Source: Datura wrightii (Eukaryota; Streptophyta; Magnoliopsida; Solanales; Solanaceae). From it: a DNA stretch of 64,000 nt. Position numbers and translations under genes: made by a program. Where the stretch lies: NCBI GenBank assembly GCA_035772735.1, contig JASDFA010000008.1:3826501-3890500 (forward strand), written 5' to 3'. Below the pieces are notes generated by a model. That model was not told the origin of the DNA, did no database searches, and was given only the letters and a program-made list of their open reading frames with translations. Numbering within the stretch: the first letter of the stretch is position 1; each line of letters starts with the position of its first letter. Shown here one piece after another: positions 11,862 to 23,776 of the stretch.

Positions 11862-13083
11862 CACCTCGTACATTTAAGTCAATTTTATTATTAGGTTTCT
11901 GATGTACAAGTCTAGTTTTATTGTTATGTGTTGTACATCGAGGGAAGGTCAGGGTCGAGATCACGTATAGAACATTGAATGATGTGAAAAATCCAAAACT
12001 TCACAAGTGGCCGTTCGTGAAGTGGTCCGTGTAGCTGGCCTTTGTAACATTGAGGATTTTGAGCTTAAATTAATAATCCAGACCTATTTTAGAAGTTAGA
12101 TCATTGAATCTATCACGTAGCTCATGTTGTTGTCGTTATTTTGTTGAGTTGGGTAGTTTTTTCAGATGAACCAGTGTAGTAAGTATGCTCTCCTTTTGAA
12201 TTTCATCTATATATAATAGGTGTGAACTCGTGGTTATCTTTATATTTTTATTTTGAAGTTTTGAGAATAGATTTCATAGAAATCTTATCGTATACGTGTT
12301 TGTACGTCTTTTTCTTGTCGAGTTAATGGTGTTTCTTTCTTATGGTTGAGCTGTTGTTTCATAGCAGAATCGTAGTGCTTCACATAATGGATTTTTGGTT
12401 GGATTCTTGGTTATCAATTATAAGGTATGTTAAGGCTCATTTTTCCTTATTTCGGTGTGTTTTCATTAAATTCTATCTCATTGATATATCATATGTGTTG
12501 GTTGTTTGTAGCCTTTTATTCATACTCTTATTCATATATTGAACTGTTAGTTTGTGTTGGTAATTGGATTTGGGAGTGTAGTTCAGGTTTGAGAAAAGAT
12601 ACATTTATTTATTGCTACATCAGTGGGTCGATTAAATGCGTGAATCTGGTATTGTTTCATTAAGATCTGACGGCGGATCTTGTTAGTTGATTGTGGACTG
12701 TTTTATATATATTTGTATGTTAATTTGATATTATTGTGTACTTGTTGTTTGTGTTGTCTTTGGGAGGCTCAATGAGGACCTTGAAGTCCATGGCAGTTTT
12801 TGGTAGGATCGTGCCCATTGCCTTGTGAGGACTTGCAAATTTGTGATTATTGTCGATACGGTCATATTTGTGAAAATTGATTATCTGCAAGTCCATGATT
12901 GTTACTTGCAAGGTGGGGTTATGTGTTGTTTTATATTGTGTTGCTTATATATATTCGTTTGTTCTAGATGGATGTGTATTGAATTGTTAGTCGGTTGTGG
13001 TAGGGGCTACTATTGTTGTCGGGAAGCTTGGGTTGCGGGCAGGTAAGGCGTTGTTAGTTGTTGTTGATTACATGTTGGGTTGG
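11862..13083 (+). repeat. G: chromovirus-like LTR, cut at its right end by H
   Basis: It opens with ATAACACCTCGTAC, close to the TGTAACACC start common in Tekay-type LTRs, and contains GGTATGTTAAGGCTC (about 12424), a string I associate with those LTRs. Short frames at 12342-12663 and 12825-13046 look like chance. The LTR of H begins at 13084, so the remainder of G would lie outside the nest. No second copy is in the window. Confidence 0.45.
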
Positions 13084-14392
13084 TGATAGAGTCCAAATGC
13101 ACGCGCTAGCGCACGTAGTCATCCAGTCATAAAGGACGGTAAGTCTATACATCGTACTCACAGAGACTTATAAGATTGTTTAAACTCTTTTTCAAACTAT
13201 TTGAAAATAAAAAATAATAATTCTTGGGGAATTGATTAAACTACTAACTAAAAACTTAATACTTAAGAAAGTGCTTAAATGGTTGGTTGTCTCTATCCAA
13301 GATCTTGGCAATTTCTACAATTCAATTGAAGTATCCATTTGCTATTTTTATTTAATTGTCTGAGTTACTAGTTACAGGTTGATATCACTTAATTGAGAAT
13401 CTTTTCGATAACTCTAAAACCACCCGACTATCCTTAATACCTACATCTCTATGGTCGTCAGATAATAGTGAAATGCATGTAGATTTTGGTTGAACCAAGT
13501 AAACTATGCTAATGGATATATTTCTATCTACATTAATGAATTGTTCCCCTTTCCCAATAAGGTTCACAAATAAGTATTATTCATTCTTATATCCCTCGTA
13601 ATTTCCTTTTTCAAGTTCAATTAACATCATATATAATGCTTAACTATTTCATTAAATAATCAAACAATTCTTCCTAAGAAGAACTGAATAACACGATAAT
13701 GGAAAACTTAAAAAATATAAAAAATAATGAACATTCAACTTTCATGATTATTCCAAAACCCTAGAACTCTAATGTTTAGCTACTTATAATCCTTAAAAGA
13801 TGAAGAGAATTCATGAGTTTACGAGAAAGAATCAATAGAAAATTATGAGAAGAAGTAACCCAAGAGAGAAACTCATCTTGCCTAGCTCTGAGATATAATT
13901 TTGTCCAACCCCCTTAAAATATGGATAAAGGATGTATTTATAGAGCCTAGTAATCCTTAGGATTTTAAAATTCAAATTCAAAATGGATCAGAAAACACGG
14001 GGGCACAATGCACCTTTGTGTTGAAAGGGGAGGTGCAACAGGTCAATTTTTCTTCTGTCAGGATGCATTCCTACACCACCCTCCTCTTGGTAGAAACTGT
14101 TGGTGTCTTGCTCCACCCCTTTTCTACAAGGAGTGGCGCAAAAGGCTTGTCCATTTCACCAATTTTTACTTCTCTTTCGAGGTTTGGTGACGTCTTTTCT
14201 TTCTTGATTGTCTTTGGTTGTTTATTTCTCCCTTTTCATTTGTTTGCCATCCAAAACTCTATAAACACACCTACACAATCAAAACATAGAAATATAAGTA
14301 TAATCCATATAAATTAATACTTAAAGAGATACAAAAGTACTAAAATGAAAGAAACATAGTCGCTGAAAATATGTACTTTTGGCATCTCATCA
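13084..14392 (-). repeat. H 3' LTR (minus-strand element)
   Basis: It starts TGATAGAGTCC and ends GGCATCTCATCA, with terminal TGAT/ATCA repeats. A purine-type tract (CACCCCACATTTA on the plus strand) follows directly at 14393-14406, the layout of a minus-strand element whose 3' LTR is on the left. Only one LTR is visible because A1 inserted just inside. The frames at 14008-14317 within it are not supported. Confidence 0.65.
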
Positions 14393-14620
14393 ACACCCCA
14401 CATTTAGATCCTTGCTCGTGCTCGGGCAAACTATTTAAGCTTTATACCATATAACTTAATGGACTACACCAATGAACAGATCTTCTCAGGCTACAACAAC
14501 TATGACCACATCGAAATAGCAAGTTTCTATCACAACATGCTTCAACTTCAAAATAAGATGAGGAACAACCTTTTAAGATGACCTAGCCTAAAGAACTGAC
14601 TCAAGCTCTGCGAATATTGG
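14393..14620 (-). mobile_element. H 3' internal end with polypurine tract
   Basis: Begins with the purine tract (14393-14406, read on the minus strand) and continues as non-coding internal sequence up to the A1 insertion. ATTGG at 14616-14620 is the putative left target duplication of A1; its partner lies outside the window. Confidence 0.55.
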
Positions 14621-15951
14621 TGATGTGTTGTGGGTTTACAGCATTTTCTACTCTTAAAACTGGGGAAATATGCATGGTCTTAGGTATGTTCATACAGATT
14701 TGACACACTTTTGCTGAATTTTCAAGGAAAATCAGGTGTTGGAGTTGAATTCTGTAAAAGAAGCCAAGTGAAATCCATAGTATGAGTTGTACCTTGGTGG
14801 TACGAGCCGTACCAGTGGAGTCGTTGAAAAGTTCAGAAGGATGCACTTGTCTAGCCTCCTGGTACGGGTAGCAGCTATGGATCGTGATGACCACATATGA
14901 CTCGTACCAAGGAGCCATGGTGAACTTAAGAGCAAAGGAGTTGGGCAGAATCTAGGGTACAAAACTATACCACGATCGTGAGATCAAGGTACGAGTTGTA
15001 ATAAAGTACTTGTAAAAATATTCAGAGGATGCCAGATTGCATAGTATCGGACCATGATAGGAATGTATGACTCGTAACAGCATTGTATGATTTGTACCAG
15101 CTCTCAAGACTTAACCAATTTCAAAGCTGGCTAGCATTGTAGGGATAGAAGGTACGACCCGTAGCTACAAGCTATGACTTATAGGGTATAGCGGCAATAG
15201 TTATAGTAGGTTCCCTGTTAATTTAGGAAAGATTTCTAATTATTTATATAAATACTTTTCTAGGTTATTTTTGTTAACAAAAGCTGTGAGACATACATTT
15301 AGAGAGAGTTGTTGATAGAGAATGAATACTTTGGAAATTCTTCTTGAGTTTTCTAATATTCATGAAGATTTATTTATTGTTCTTGAATTGTTTGAAGTTT
15401 AAGTGTGCAATAATCAATTGGATTTTATTTCAATCATCATTGTAAGTCTTTAATTATGATTTCTTCCACGAATTCTAATTCTTCTCGTACAAACATGAGA
15501 GGGTAAAACCTCCAAAACTAGGATTGTGGGAACCATGGTAAATTAACTAACTAGGGTTAACATAAAAGTTATTCTAAACTCATTCGCATGCTTGTATTGT
15601 TCATCTATTCATCTTAAACATTAGGACTTGCCTAAATTCTCTAGTTGCTTGGACCTAGACAAAGCCTTGAACTTTATGACTCATTGAATAACTTGAGTTC
15701 TGATCGCGGGATAGGTAATTTGTAATAGTTGATAACGGTTAAAGTGAAAACACTCAAGAGACCTAATCCATAATTGAGTATAGTCATCCAATAGGGACGA
15801 ATCAGTCATTTGGATGAACCTATGTTATCAATTCTACAGGCTAAGTATGGGGATAGATCATTAGTGTAATTTTCTGAACTTGTTATGGATCCATGGGGAA
15901 CACTTCTCTAGTAACTTGCATATACTTGAAAACAACATCAATTTACAATAC
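14621..15951 (+). repeat. A1 5' LTR, first part
   Basis: It starts TGATGTGTTGTGGG, as the A1 3' LTR does at 39616. At 14770-15190 lies a cluster of words such as GGTACGAGCCGTACC and TATGACTCGTACC. A TATA box, TATATAAATA, is near 15245-15254, after the cluster. The part ends with AATAC (15947-15951), one half of the B1 target duplication. Confidence 0.88.
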
Positions 15952-17190
15952 TGATCTTGGGCAAATTTATATGACCAAGTGATACTCAAATGTGCCATTT
16001 TGCCTTGTTTATCCATCGATGTTTATACATTATCATGTGAATTTATACTAACCAACATGATTAGCGTGATTTTGCAGGAAAAATATAATTGTACGAAGCT
16101 AAGATGCATGTTGGGAGAGATCGGGATTGGACTCGGAAGCTAGCAAGGGAAAAAGCACAAGGAAGGCACGAATTAAAGGGGCTCCGCGATGGAGTCGTGT
16201 CACGCTGCCATCGCGGATGCACTCTGCCTGGATGGTGAAATTATGCCTAATATCAGTGAAGGTGTGCGTTGGGGTCGTGGCACGTTGCCCTAGCCTTGCG
16301 TTGCACGTCATGCCACGTTGGGCCTTAATACCTGGACGTCCGGATTCCAGTAAGGGTCCGCGTTGGTGGCGTGTCACGGAGGCAGTGCTCCGCGATGCAC
16401 TCTGTGATATGTTGCTTGTTATTCCGGGAAAAATTCCCACTAGTATAAATAGAACACTTAGGTTCATTTTTAATAATTCTGACTTGGTGGAGTAAGAACG
16501 TGGGTTACAGGCAGTTGAGGGGACGAAAATCTCAGGGTTTTTCTCTATCTCCTTCTTCTTTATTTCAATTGCTTGTATGATTAACACTCATTTAACGATG
16601 TTTAATCCACAAATGAGTGTCTAAATCCCCTTCTTGCTGAGGTTAAGAACAATTGTATTGAAATGTGATTATTGATAAATTGGTTTTCATCTTTTCTTCC
16701 ATGGTTGTTCTATTGATTCTTGTTCTTACTGTGTTAATGTGTGGCCAACATTAATGTACATCTAAAAAGTCCGGTTTCACTCGAGAGAGCAGAAAATTGG
16801 AAAGTTTTGAATTGATAGGATATGATCTTTTCTTAGTTTGGGAAAATTGTGAATTGATTTATCTTCAGGATAGAAATATACCTGAAAGTCGTATTAGTCA
16901 CTTAAGGAATCTGTTTTGTATGGCTAGAACATGAATTTCGTTTTATCACAGAAATGTAGGTGGAAGGTTCATGATTCTTAAGTTGGGTTAAATACGAGAG
17001 TTTTAATCCATAGGCAATAATTCTTGACTAGCAACCGGAGGAAAGATTAACCAAATTGTATCGATAATGTATTTCTCTACATGTTCATTTAACCTCAGCA
17101 TGCTCATACTTATAGCTCAGAACCAAATTATATATTCGTTTTAGACTTAGTATAAAATTAGGAAACAAAATATCAAACAAAATATCAACC
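15952..17190 (+). repeat. B1 5' LTR, right end missing
   Basis: It matches the B1 3' LTR from TGATCTTGGGC to AAAATATCAACC, then switches to chromovirus C. About the last 167 bp of the LTR, the primer site and the first part of the leader are absent. A 12 bp repeat (AAAATATCAAAC/AAAATATCAACC) sits at the junction. TATAAATA is at 16444-16451. Confidence 0.9.
16178..16451 (+). promoter_or_regulatory. B LTR promoter: GC-rich word cluster, palindrome and TATA box
   Basis: Several copies of words such as CTCCGCGATGG, GTGTCACGGAGG and GTGGCACGTTG fill 16178-16420. They are followed by the inverted repeat GGGAAAAATTCCC (about 16427-16439) and TATAAATA (16444-16451). The same order is found in the other B LTRs: TATA boxes at 33625-33632, 46086-46093 and 54230-54237. 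The B2 3' copy of the palindrome has one change. Transcription would start about 30 bp later. Confidence 0.7.
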
Positions 17191-18518
17191 AAACAATACA
17201 ACAGTCTCACTAGTAATACTATCTGCATATACCACATACTGAAACTAATGATAATAAAGAGTTTATACATACTGCATGCTGAACTAGTGATAGTGATATG
17301 TACGTATTTAATACATGCTGAGACTGATAATAGTATATATATAAATATACTCTCCTGCCATATTGTACTGAGTCTAATGCTGAACATGATATAGTATTTC
17401 TGCTGAAAACTATGTTGTATACTGAGTTTCTATAGTAATATGATTTACTATTCCTAACATTCTTTCCAACTTCATTTTAACTTATCATTCTATTTCTGAG
17501 ATGTCTTACAGATACTACATTGCTTTACTGAGTTTCAACTGAATACGATAATATTCTAACATTCTGTACTACATCACATACTGAGCATGTTGTGCAGTTT
17601 CTAACACTTGTATTAGGATCTATATCGTGCTAGCAAGTTTCCTGCTAAATACAACATGATGCTTCTAATATCATACCAACATTCGTAATAAACATAACAC
17701 ATAAGTTCTGAACATTCTACTGGCCTTTAAATTACTGTACTGCCCAGAGATTACTAACTTGCCGAGGAAACTAGCTTTACATACCTTATTCTCGAACTAT
17801 CTGGCTGTCAGACGAGGCTCGGCCAGTACTTCAACTATTTCCTCCCAACTGCATTCATAAATATGTCAATTAATACTAAATACAGCTTTATTGTAAAGAG
17901 CAACGTCACTTTCGATTTAGTTTATAGCCTAAACTTAGGCTTATCGAAAGATGATCGAAAACTCGCTATTTTTCAGCGGTCCAGAAGGGAGAAATATTCA
18001 CTTCACAGCTAGGAACACATAGACACTAATTTAGAGCAATTCCACTTACCTTAGCTCGGTAGCTCGATGATTCGTCGGCCGTATTTCACGAAACTAAATT
18101 CGTAGGAATGCTCTCTGCTGCTAAATACCTCGGTATCTGAGGTTAATTTGAGTTTGGACAACGTTTAGCAGCGTAATCGGACGAAAATTATATTATTTCT
18201 TCGATCCTTTTTTCCTTCTCTGCGTTTGCTCTCTGTTTCCTGAAGTTTATAAGTGTATAAATGATTTAAAACTGAAGTGGGGCTTTATATACTTGGGCCT
18301 GGACAAGGCCAACGTGTCACGGAGCCAACGCGGAGGCTCCACCTCCGTGACACGTTGCCATCGCGGAGGGGCTCTACCTCGGCTCCTTCCGCGATGGTTC
18401 GACAGGTTTCTCGTCCGATCTTTTCCCGGGCCTTTCCCTAGCACGTATGGCCTTCAAATATGCTTAACCATCATGCGAATAGGTCATTTAGGTGCCGGAA
18501 ATTCTACGGGGTATAACA
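17191..18518 (-). repeat. C 3' LTR, truncated
   Basis: It is nearly identical to 25028-26356 and ends GGGGTATAACA. On the minus strand a TATA-type sequence TATATAAAG lies at 18291-18283, just downstream of the GC-rich words (18305-18410) that resemble those of B. Confidence 0.92.
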
Positions 18519-18536
18519 TTCTCCCCCCCTTAGGAA
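18519..18536 (-). other. C polypurine tract
   Basis: The minus strand reads AAGGGGGGGAGAA, immediately before the LTR start TGTTATACCCC. This is a standard plus-strand primer position. Confidence 0.85.
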
Positions 18537-18780
18537 CATTCGTCCTCGAATGGACACTGTTATCTAGAGGACTATTTACTTGCTTTCTAGAAAAATTTCA
18601 GCAGGTTCTCCCCTGTAATATGGACTATAGCAAAAACCTGAAATGCAGAAAAGTCCAACACAGGTACTGCACGCAATATTTTAAGATCCACTGGATAACT
18701 GAGTATCAATCTTTCTCATTCACACACATACAACTATAAGGTACTGCATAAGTAATAATACGGACATACCTGTCGCCTGA

Positions 18781-20568
18781 CTAGGCCTGAAATAGGTAAG
18801 GGTATCTGGCTTTCATATCTTCTTCAGCTTCCCACGTCATTTCCTCTCGGTTCCTGTTACGCCACAATACTTTGACAGACGCAACATCTTTAGTCCTCAA
18901 CCTGCGAATCTGTCTGTCTAAAATAGCTACTGGAATCTCTTCATAAGCTAACTCTTCTGTGACCTGAACATCCTGAACTGGAACTACTGTAGAAGGGTCC
19001 CCTACGAACTTTCTCAACATGGAGACATGGAATACTGGGTGAACAGATGCTAACTCTGGAGGCAAGTTCAATTCGTATGCAACTCGGCCTATTCTTCGCC
19101 GAATTTGATATGGCCCAATGAATCTCGGGCTAAGCCTGCCTTTCTTGCTAAATCTCATTACTCCTTTCATCGGAGACACCTTCAAATATACCCAGTCATT
19201 TACCGCAAATTCTAGATTTCTGCGCCGCATATCTGCATAAGACTTCTGGCGGCTCTGAGCAGTCAGTAAACGTTCTCGGATAAACTTTATCTTTTCCTCT
19301 AACTGCCGAACAATATCTGGGCCAACCAATGCTGATTCTCCTATTTCAAACCAACCAATCGGCGACCTGCATTTTCGCCCGTATAATGCCTCGAAAGGCG
19401 CCATCTGGATGGCTGAATGATAGCTATTGTTATAAGCAAATTCAATTAACTAAAGATGCTCATCCCAGCTACCCCCAAAATCTAGCACACATGCTCGTAG
19501 CATATCTTCGAGCGTCTGAATTGTACGTTCAGCCTGCCCATCTGTCTGAGGATGGAATGCTGTGCTCAAGTTAATCTACGTTCCCAAACCTTTCTGAAAC
19601 GACTGCCAGAATCTAGCTGTGAACTGTGCTCCCCTATCTGAAATAATGGATACTGGCACTCCATGTAATCTAACTATTTCTCTGATATATAATTCGGCAT
19701 AATCCTCAGCTGAGAAGGTAGCCCTCACTGGCAAGAAATGAGTTGATTTTGTCAGCCTGTCAACTATTACCCAAATGGAATCATTTCTGCGTCTGGTACG
19801 AGGTAGTCCTGTTACAAAATCCATATTTATCTCTTCCCATTTCCACATAGGCACCGTTATATCTTGCGTAAACCCACCCGATTTCTGGTGCTCTGCTTTC
19901 ACCTGCTGACAGTTAGAACATCTAGATACAAATTCAGCTATCTCAGCTTTCATACCTGGCCACCAGTAAATGTCTCTGATGTCGTGGTACATTTTCGTCG
20001 CTCCTGGATGGAGGGAATAGCGAGCGTAATGTACCTCATGCATGATCCGCCCACGAAGCCCTGAAACATTTGGGACACAGAGGCGGCCCTTGCAGCGTAG
20101 CACATTATCCTCCGTCATTTGAAAATCTGACTCCTTACCTTTCTGAATTCTATATCTGAGCTGGACTAAATCAGGGTCCTCATACTGTCGTTCTTTTACT
20201 TCTGTAACTAATGATGACACAGCAGAATTCTGAATTACTGCTCTATTATTTTCTGTTTCCTTTACTCGAACGGCTAAACCAGCTAACTGATGAATTTCTT
20301 TGGCTAACTTCCGCTTCTCGGGTCGCAAATATGCCAAACTCCCCATTGACTTACGGCTCAGGGCATCCGCTACAACATTAGCTTTTCTCGGGTGATACAG
20401 AATATTCACATCATAATCTTTTAACAGCTCCAACCAGCGGCGTTGCCGTAGATTCAACTCCCTCTGAGTGAAGATGTACTGTAGGCTCTTGTGATCTGTG
20501 TAAATATCAACATGGACGCCGTACAGGTAATGCCTCCACATCTTTAAGGCGTGGATTACTGCGGCCAA
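18781..20568 (-). pseudogene. C RNase H end, integrase and chromodomain-like C-terminus
   Basis: One reading frame runs through this part with two TAG stops (19578-19576 and 19452-19450). The RNase H end has YTDHKSLQY (from about residue 19 of the 20568 frame). The integrase zinc-binding part follows (HPGATKMYHD, then CSNC), and then the DDE core: NMDFVTGLPR, ISDRGAQF and, after the first stop, a glutamate-containing QAERTIQTLEDML stretch. The C-terminal part (19404-18781) has a GPYQI module and ends in EEMTWEAEEDMKARYPYLF, typical of the chromodomain-type tail of plant chromoviruses, which targets integration. Intact integrase would insert new copies; here the two stops prevent it. Length and order match the family. 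Confidence 0.9.
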
Positions 20569-21893
20569 TTCCAGGTCGTGGGTAGGGTAATTCTTTTCGT
20601 GTTTCCTCAGCTATCTGGAAGCATATGCAATTACTCTACCATGCTGCATCAACACACAACCTAACCCGACGCCTGACGCGTCGCAATAGACTGAATAAAC
20701 TTCTGTGCCTTCCGGCAATGCCAATACTGGGGTGGAGGTTAATCTGTCCTTCAGTTCCTGGAAGCTCTGCTCACATGCCTCTGTCCACTGAAACTTTACT
20801 GCTTTCTGTGTCAATTTAGTTAGGGGTGCCGCAATATTCGAGAACCCTTCAACGAACCTCCTGTAATATCCTGCCAACCCCAGAAAGCTACGAACTTCAG
20901 TCGGAGTGGTAGGCCTAGGCCATGACTTAACTGCTTCTATTTTCTGCTTATCTACCTGTATACCAGTATCCGACACGATATGCCCTAAAAAGGCCACTGA
21001 GCTAAGCCAGAATTCACACTTAGAAAATTTAGCATACAACTGGCGGTCCCTGAGAATCTGGAGTACTGTCCGCAGATGAGTCTGGTGATCTGCTTCAGAG
21101 CGAGAATACACCAGAATGTCATTAATGAACACTATCACGAACAAGTCCAGGAAAGGTCTGAAAATATTGTTCATCAGGTCCATGAAGACTGCCGGGGCAT
21201 TCGTTAACCCGAAGGACATGACTAGAAATTCAAAATGCCCATATCGGGTCCTGAACGCTGTCTTAGGAATATCTCTCTCACGTACTCGGACCTGGTGATA
21301 TCCGAACCGCAAGTCAATCTTAGAAAAGTATCTGGCTCCCTGCAACTGATCAAATAAGTCATCAATTCTGGGGAGCGGGTATTTGTTCTTTACTGTAACT
21401 TTGTTTAATTGCCGATAATCTATGCACATTCGGAGCGAGCCATCTTTCTTCCTCACAAATAAAACTGGCGCACCCTACGGTGAAGTACTCGGCCTGATGA
21501 AACCTTTATCTAATAAATCTTTCAGCTGCTCCTTTAATTCTCTGAGTTCTGCTGGAGCCATGCGATAAGGGGGGATCGATATCGGCTGTGTGCCTGGTAA
21601 TAAATCAATAGCAAAGTCTATTTCCCTTTCTGGGGGAATACTAGGTAACTCATCAGGAAACACATCAGGGAATTCATTTACCACTGGAACAGACTGGAGT
21701 GTCGGAGATTCTGCTTGGATATCCTGAACTCTGACCAGATGGTAAATACATCCCTTAGATATCAACTTCCTCGCCTGAAGGTAGGAAATAAACCTACCTT
21801 TTGGCGTAGCGGTGCTGCCCTTCCACTCCCGCACTGCTTCTCCCGGGAAGTGGAATCGTACTGTCTTGGTCCAACATTCAACATTGGAAAACA
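20569..21893 (-). pseudogene. C reverse transcriptase / RNase H, with inactivating changes
   Basis: This lies in the same frame as the integrase part. It begins after a frameshift near 21893 and contains LPGTQPISIPPYRMAP, IDYRQLNK, LPRIDDLFDQL, FRTRYGHFEF and FLGHIVSD, all standard reverse transcriptase landmarks of this clade. The catalytic pair reads VFINDILVY, so the first Asp of the usual FIDD/YVDD box is Asn. There are in-frame TAG stops at 21477-21475 (just before GAPVLFVRKKDG) and 20613-20611 (in the AYASR region of RNase H). The enzyme copied element RNA into DNA; this copy cannot. Confidence 0.92.
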
Positions 21894-23576
21894 CGGTACT
21901 AACCAATCCATACCCATTATGGCATCGAAGTCTATCATTTCTAACTCGACCAAATCTACTGTGGTCTGACGGTCAGCAACCTCTACTGTACACCCGCGGT
22001 AGATTCGATTAGCTGTGATAGAGTCACCGACGGGCGTGGATACTAAGAAGGGCTGCCGTAATAATTCTGGTGCAATACTAAACTTTCGTGCCACAAAGGG
22101 AGTAATGTAGGACAAAGTATACCATGCATCAATCAACACATAAGCAGGGTGTGAGCAGATAGTTAGCATACCTGTCACAACATCAGGCGACGCTTCTGAA
22201 TCTTGCCTCCCTGGTAAAGCATATGTGCGGCTTAGACCCGCACCTGTACTGGAGGCCCCTGATCTGCCCCGACCCCTGCCTGCTGAAACTGAGGGCCTAC
22301 GCCCAGTCGAGGATGCTGTGGCTCGTGACCCTACAGATGCCCTATCCTGTCTATCTCGGTCCTCTCGGCCTCTGGCTGGGCAATCTTTCATCAAATGGCC
22401 TTCTTGGCCACAAATATAACATGCGGTGGAACCATACCTGCATGCTCCAGGATGGCGTCGACTGCATATAGGGCAAAGTGGTAGGGTATACCTACTCTGC
22501 TCTGCCCTTCTCTGTAATGGTGAATCTGCCATCTGCGAGCCTCTACCAGTCTCTGACTGCCCCCTGCGACTGAATCTACCCCCCTGTGACTGTGGAGGAG
22601 GTGGGGATCTGGGCGTCCTGTCTAACAATCGCGGCCTGGGTCCTCCCCGGGCCTCCCTCTGTAACTCAACTAGCCTGTCCCGGCGACGCTGTTCCTGATT
22701 AACCCTTCTGATCTCCCGATGTCGCTGTCTGATGCCCTCAATATTCTGGGCAAATGCCTGAATTCGAGCAATGTCCATGCCCTCTCGCAGTGTGGCCGTA
22801 ATACAAGTCTCAACATATTCTGGATTCAACCCCATGATAAAGCAATGTACTCTGGATGCCATGGTATCAACAAAGGCCGGTGCATATCGAGCCAAAGAAT
22901 CAAACCGCAAGGAATATTCCCGAACACTCATGGCCCCCTGCTCCAGATGTAGGAACTGGTCTACCCAAGCCTGTCGAATCTCCCGCGGCAGATAATGATC
23001 CAGAAAAGCTCCTGAAAAGCTGGACCAGGTGGGAGGGGAAGCATCACTCCCTCGGGACCTTTCCCAACTTTCATACCAAAACACGGCGATGTCCCGTAAC
23101 CAAAATGTTGCCAACTCAACTGATTCTGTACGCGTGGCATGCATAACCCTGAAGATTCTCTGCATTTGATCCAGAAAATCCTGAGGGTCCTCTGTCCGGT
23201 CCGTACCTGTAAACTATGGGGGATTCAGAGCTAAGAACTCTCGGACCCTCAAACTACCGGGCCCTCCTGATGACTCCGCAACTGTAGACGGCATTGGCTG
23301 ACGCTGAGCAGCCATCATCCATGCTAACATAACTACAGCACTCCTACCCTCCTGGTCGGAAGGTGTCGGTATAGGGACTGCTGAAGGTAGTGTCGCCCCA
23401 AGCGGCTCCTGATGTGGTGGAGACTGCTGAGAAGGTTGGGACGATGCCTCTGTAGTGCCCTCTGATCGGGCTGTTTCTAAACGAGGGTGAGGCATCCTGC
23501 TGGTGCCTTCCCTGCTGCAATATCTAAGCTCCGGCCTGTGATAGGATGTCGCTGGTCTGACATTATCTGTAACCAA
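21894..23576 (-). pseudogene. C gag and protease, one stop and a frameshift
   Basis: The gag frame starts near 23576 and is interrupted by one TAG at 23216-23214, after ALNPP. It then stays open for 440 residues. It includes the capsid region (FWYESWERSRG, YLPREIRQAWVDQFLHLEQG), an Arg-rich linker, the CCHC knuckle CYICGQEGHLMKDCP, and a protease domain. The protease active site reads IDAWYT where the family has a DPGST-like motif, so the catalytic Gly-Ser/Thr context is lost although the Asp is kept. A one-base deletion near 21893 shifts the frame at the protease end. The start codon is uncertain because the first ATG may not be the original one. Confidence 0.9.
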
Positions 23577-23760
23577 AGAATATGGTAAGCTTTTAGGGAC
23601 TCAACCCTATATTGTACCGCTCTACAGCACGACTGAATAAGAATAAAAGACAACCATCCTATCATGCCTTGCAGCCTCCTACCCATAGTATGTGGTGCAC
23701 AACACATCCATGGACAGAACTCTACTTAGCACGGCTTGCAGACTCCCTGGGATACGACCT

Positions 23761-23772
23761 GCTCTGATACCA
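23761..23772 (-). other. C primer-binding site (initiator tRNA-Met)
   Basis: The minus strand reads TGGTATCAGAGC, the classic tRNA-iMet site, 4 nt inside the right LTR that starts TGTCACACCCC at 23777. Confidence 0.92.
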
Positions 23773-23776
23773 AGTT

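Noticed and set aside
12342..13046. Short frames in remnant G
   Set aside because: Hydrophobic, T-rich, no domain; located in an LTR-like sequence.
16099..16587. Frames of 122-165 codons on both strands over the GC-rich part of the B LTRs (also 33280-33805, 45732-46097, 53813-54241)
   Set aside because: They exist because the CG-rich words contain few stops, and the same peptides (PRW-RVT-LRDTL type) appear on both strands and in C. They lie in LTR promoter DNA.
18247..18739. Frames over the C LTR (also 26085-26385)
   Set aside because: Same composition effect over the GC-rich words; both are inside the LTR.
21715..23146. Plus-strand frames opposite C gag and pol
   Set aside because: Shadows of the coding strand; no motif and no independent support.
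23761..23772. tRNA gene fragment
   Set aside because: Only 12 bp match the tRNA-iMet 3' end, as expected for a primer-binding site; no tRNA fold around it.
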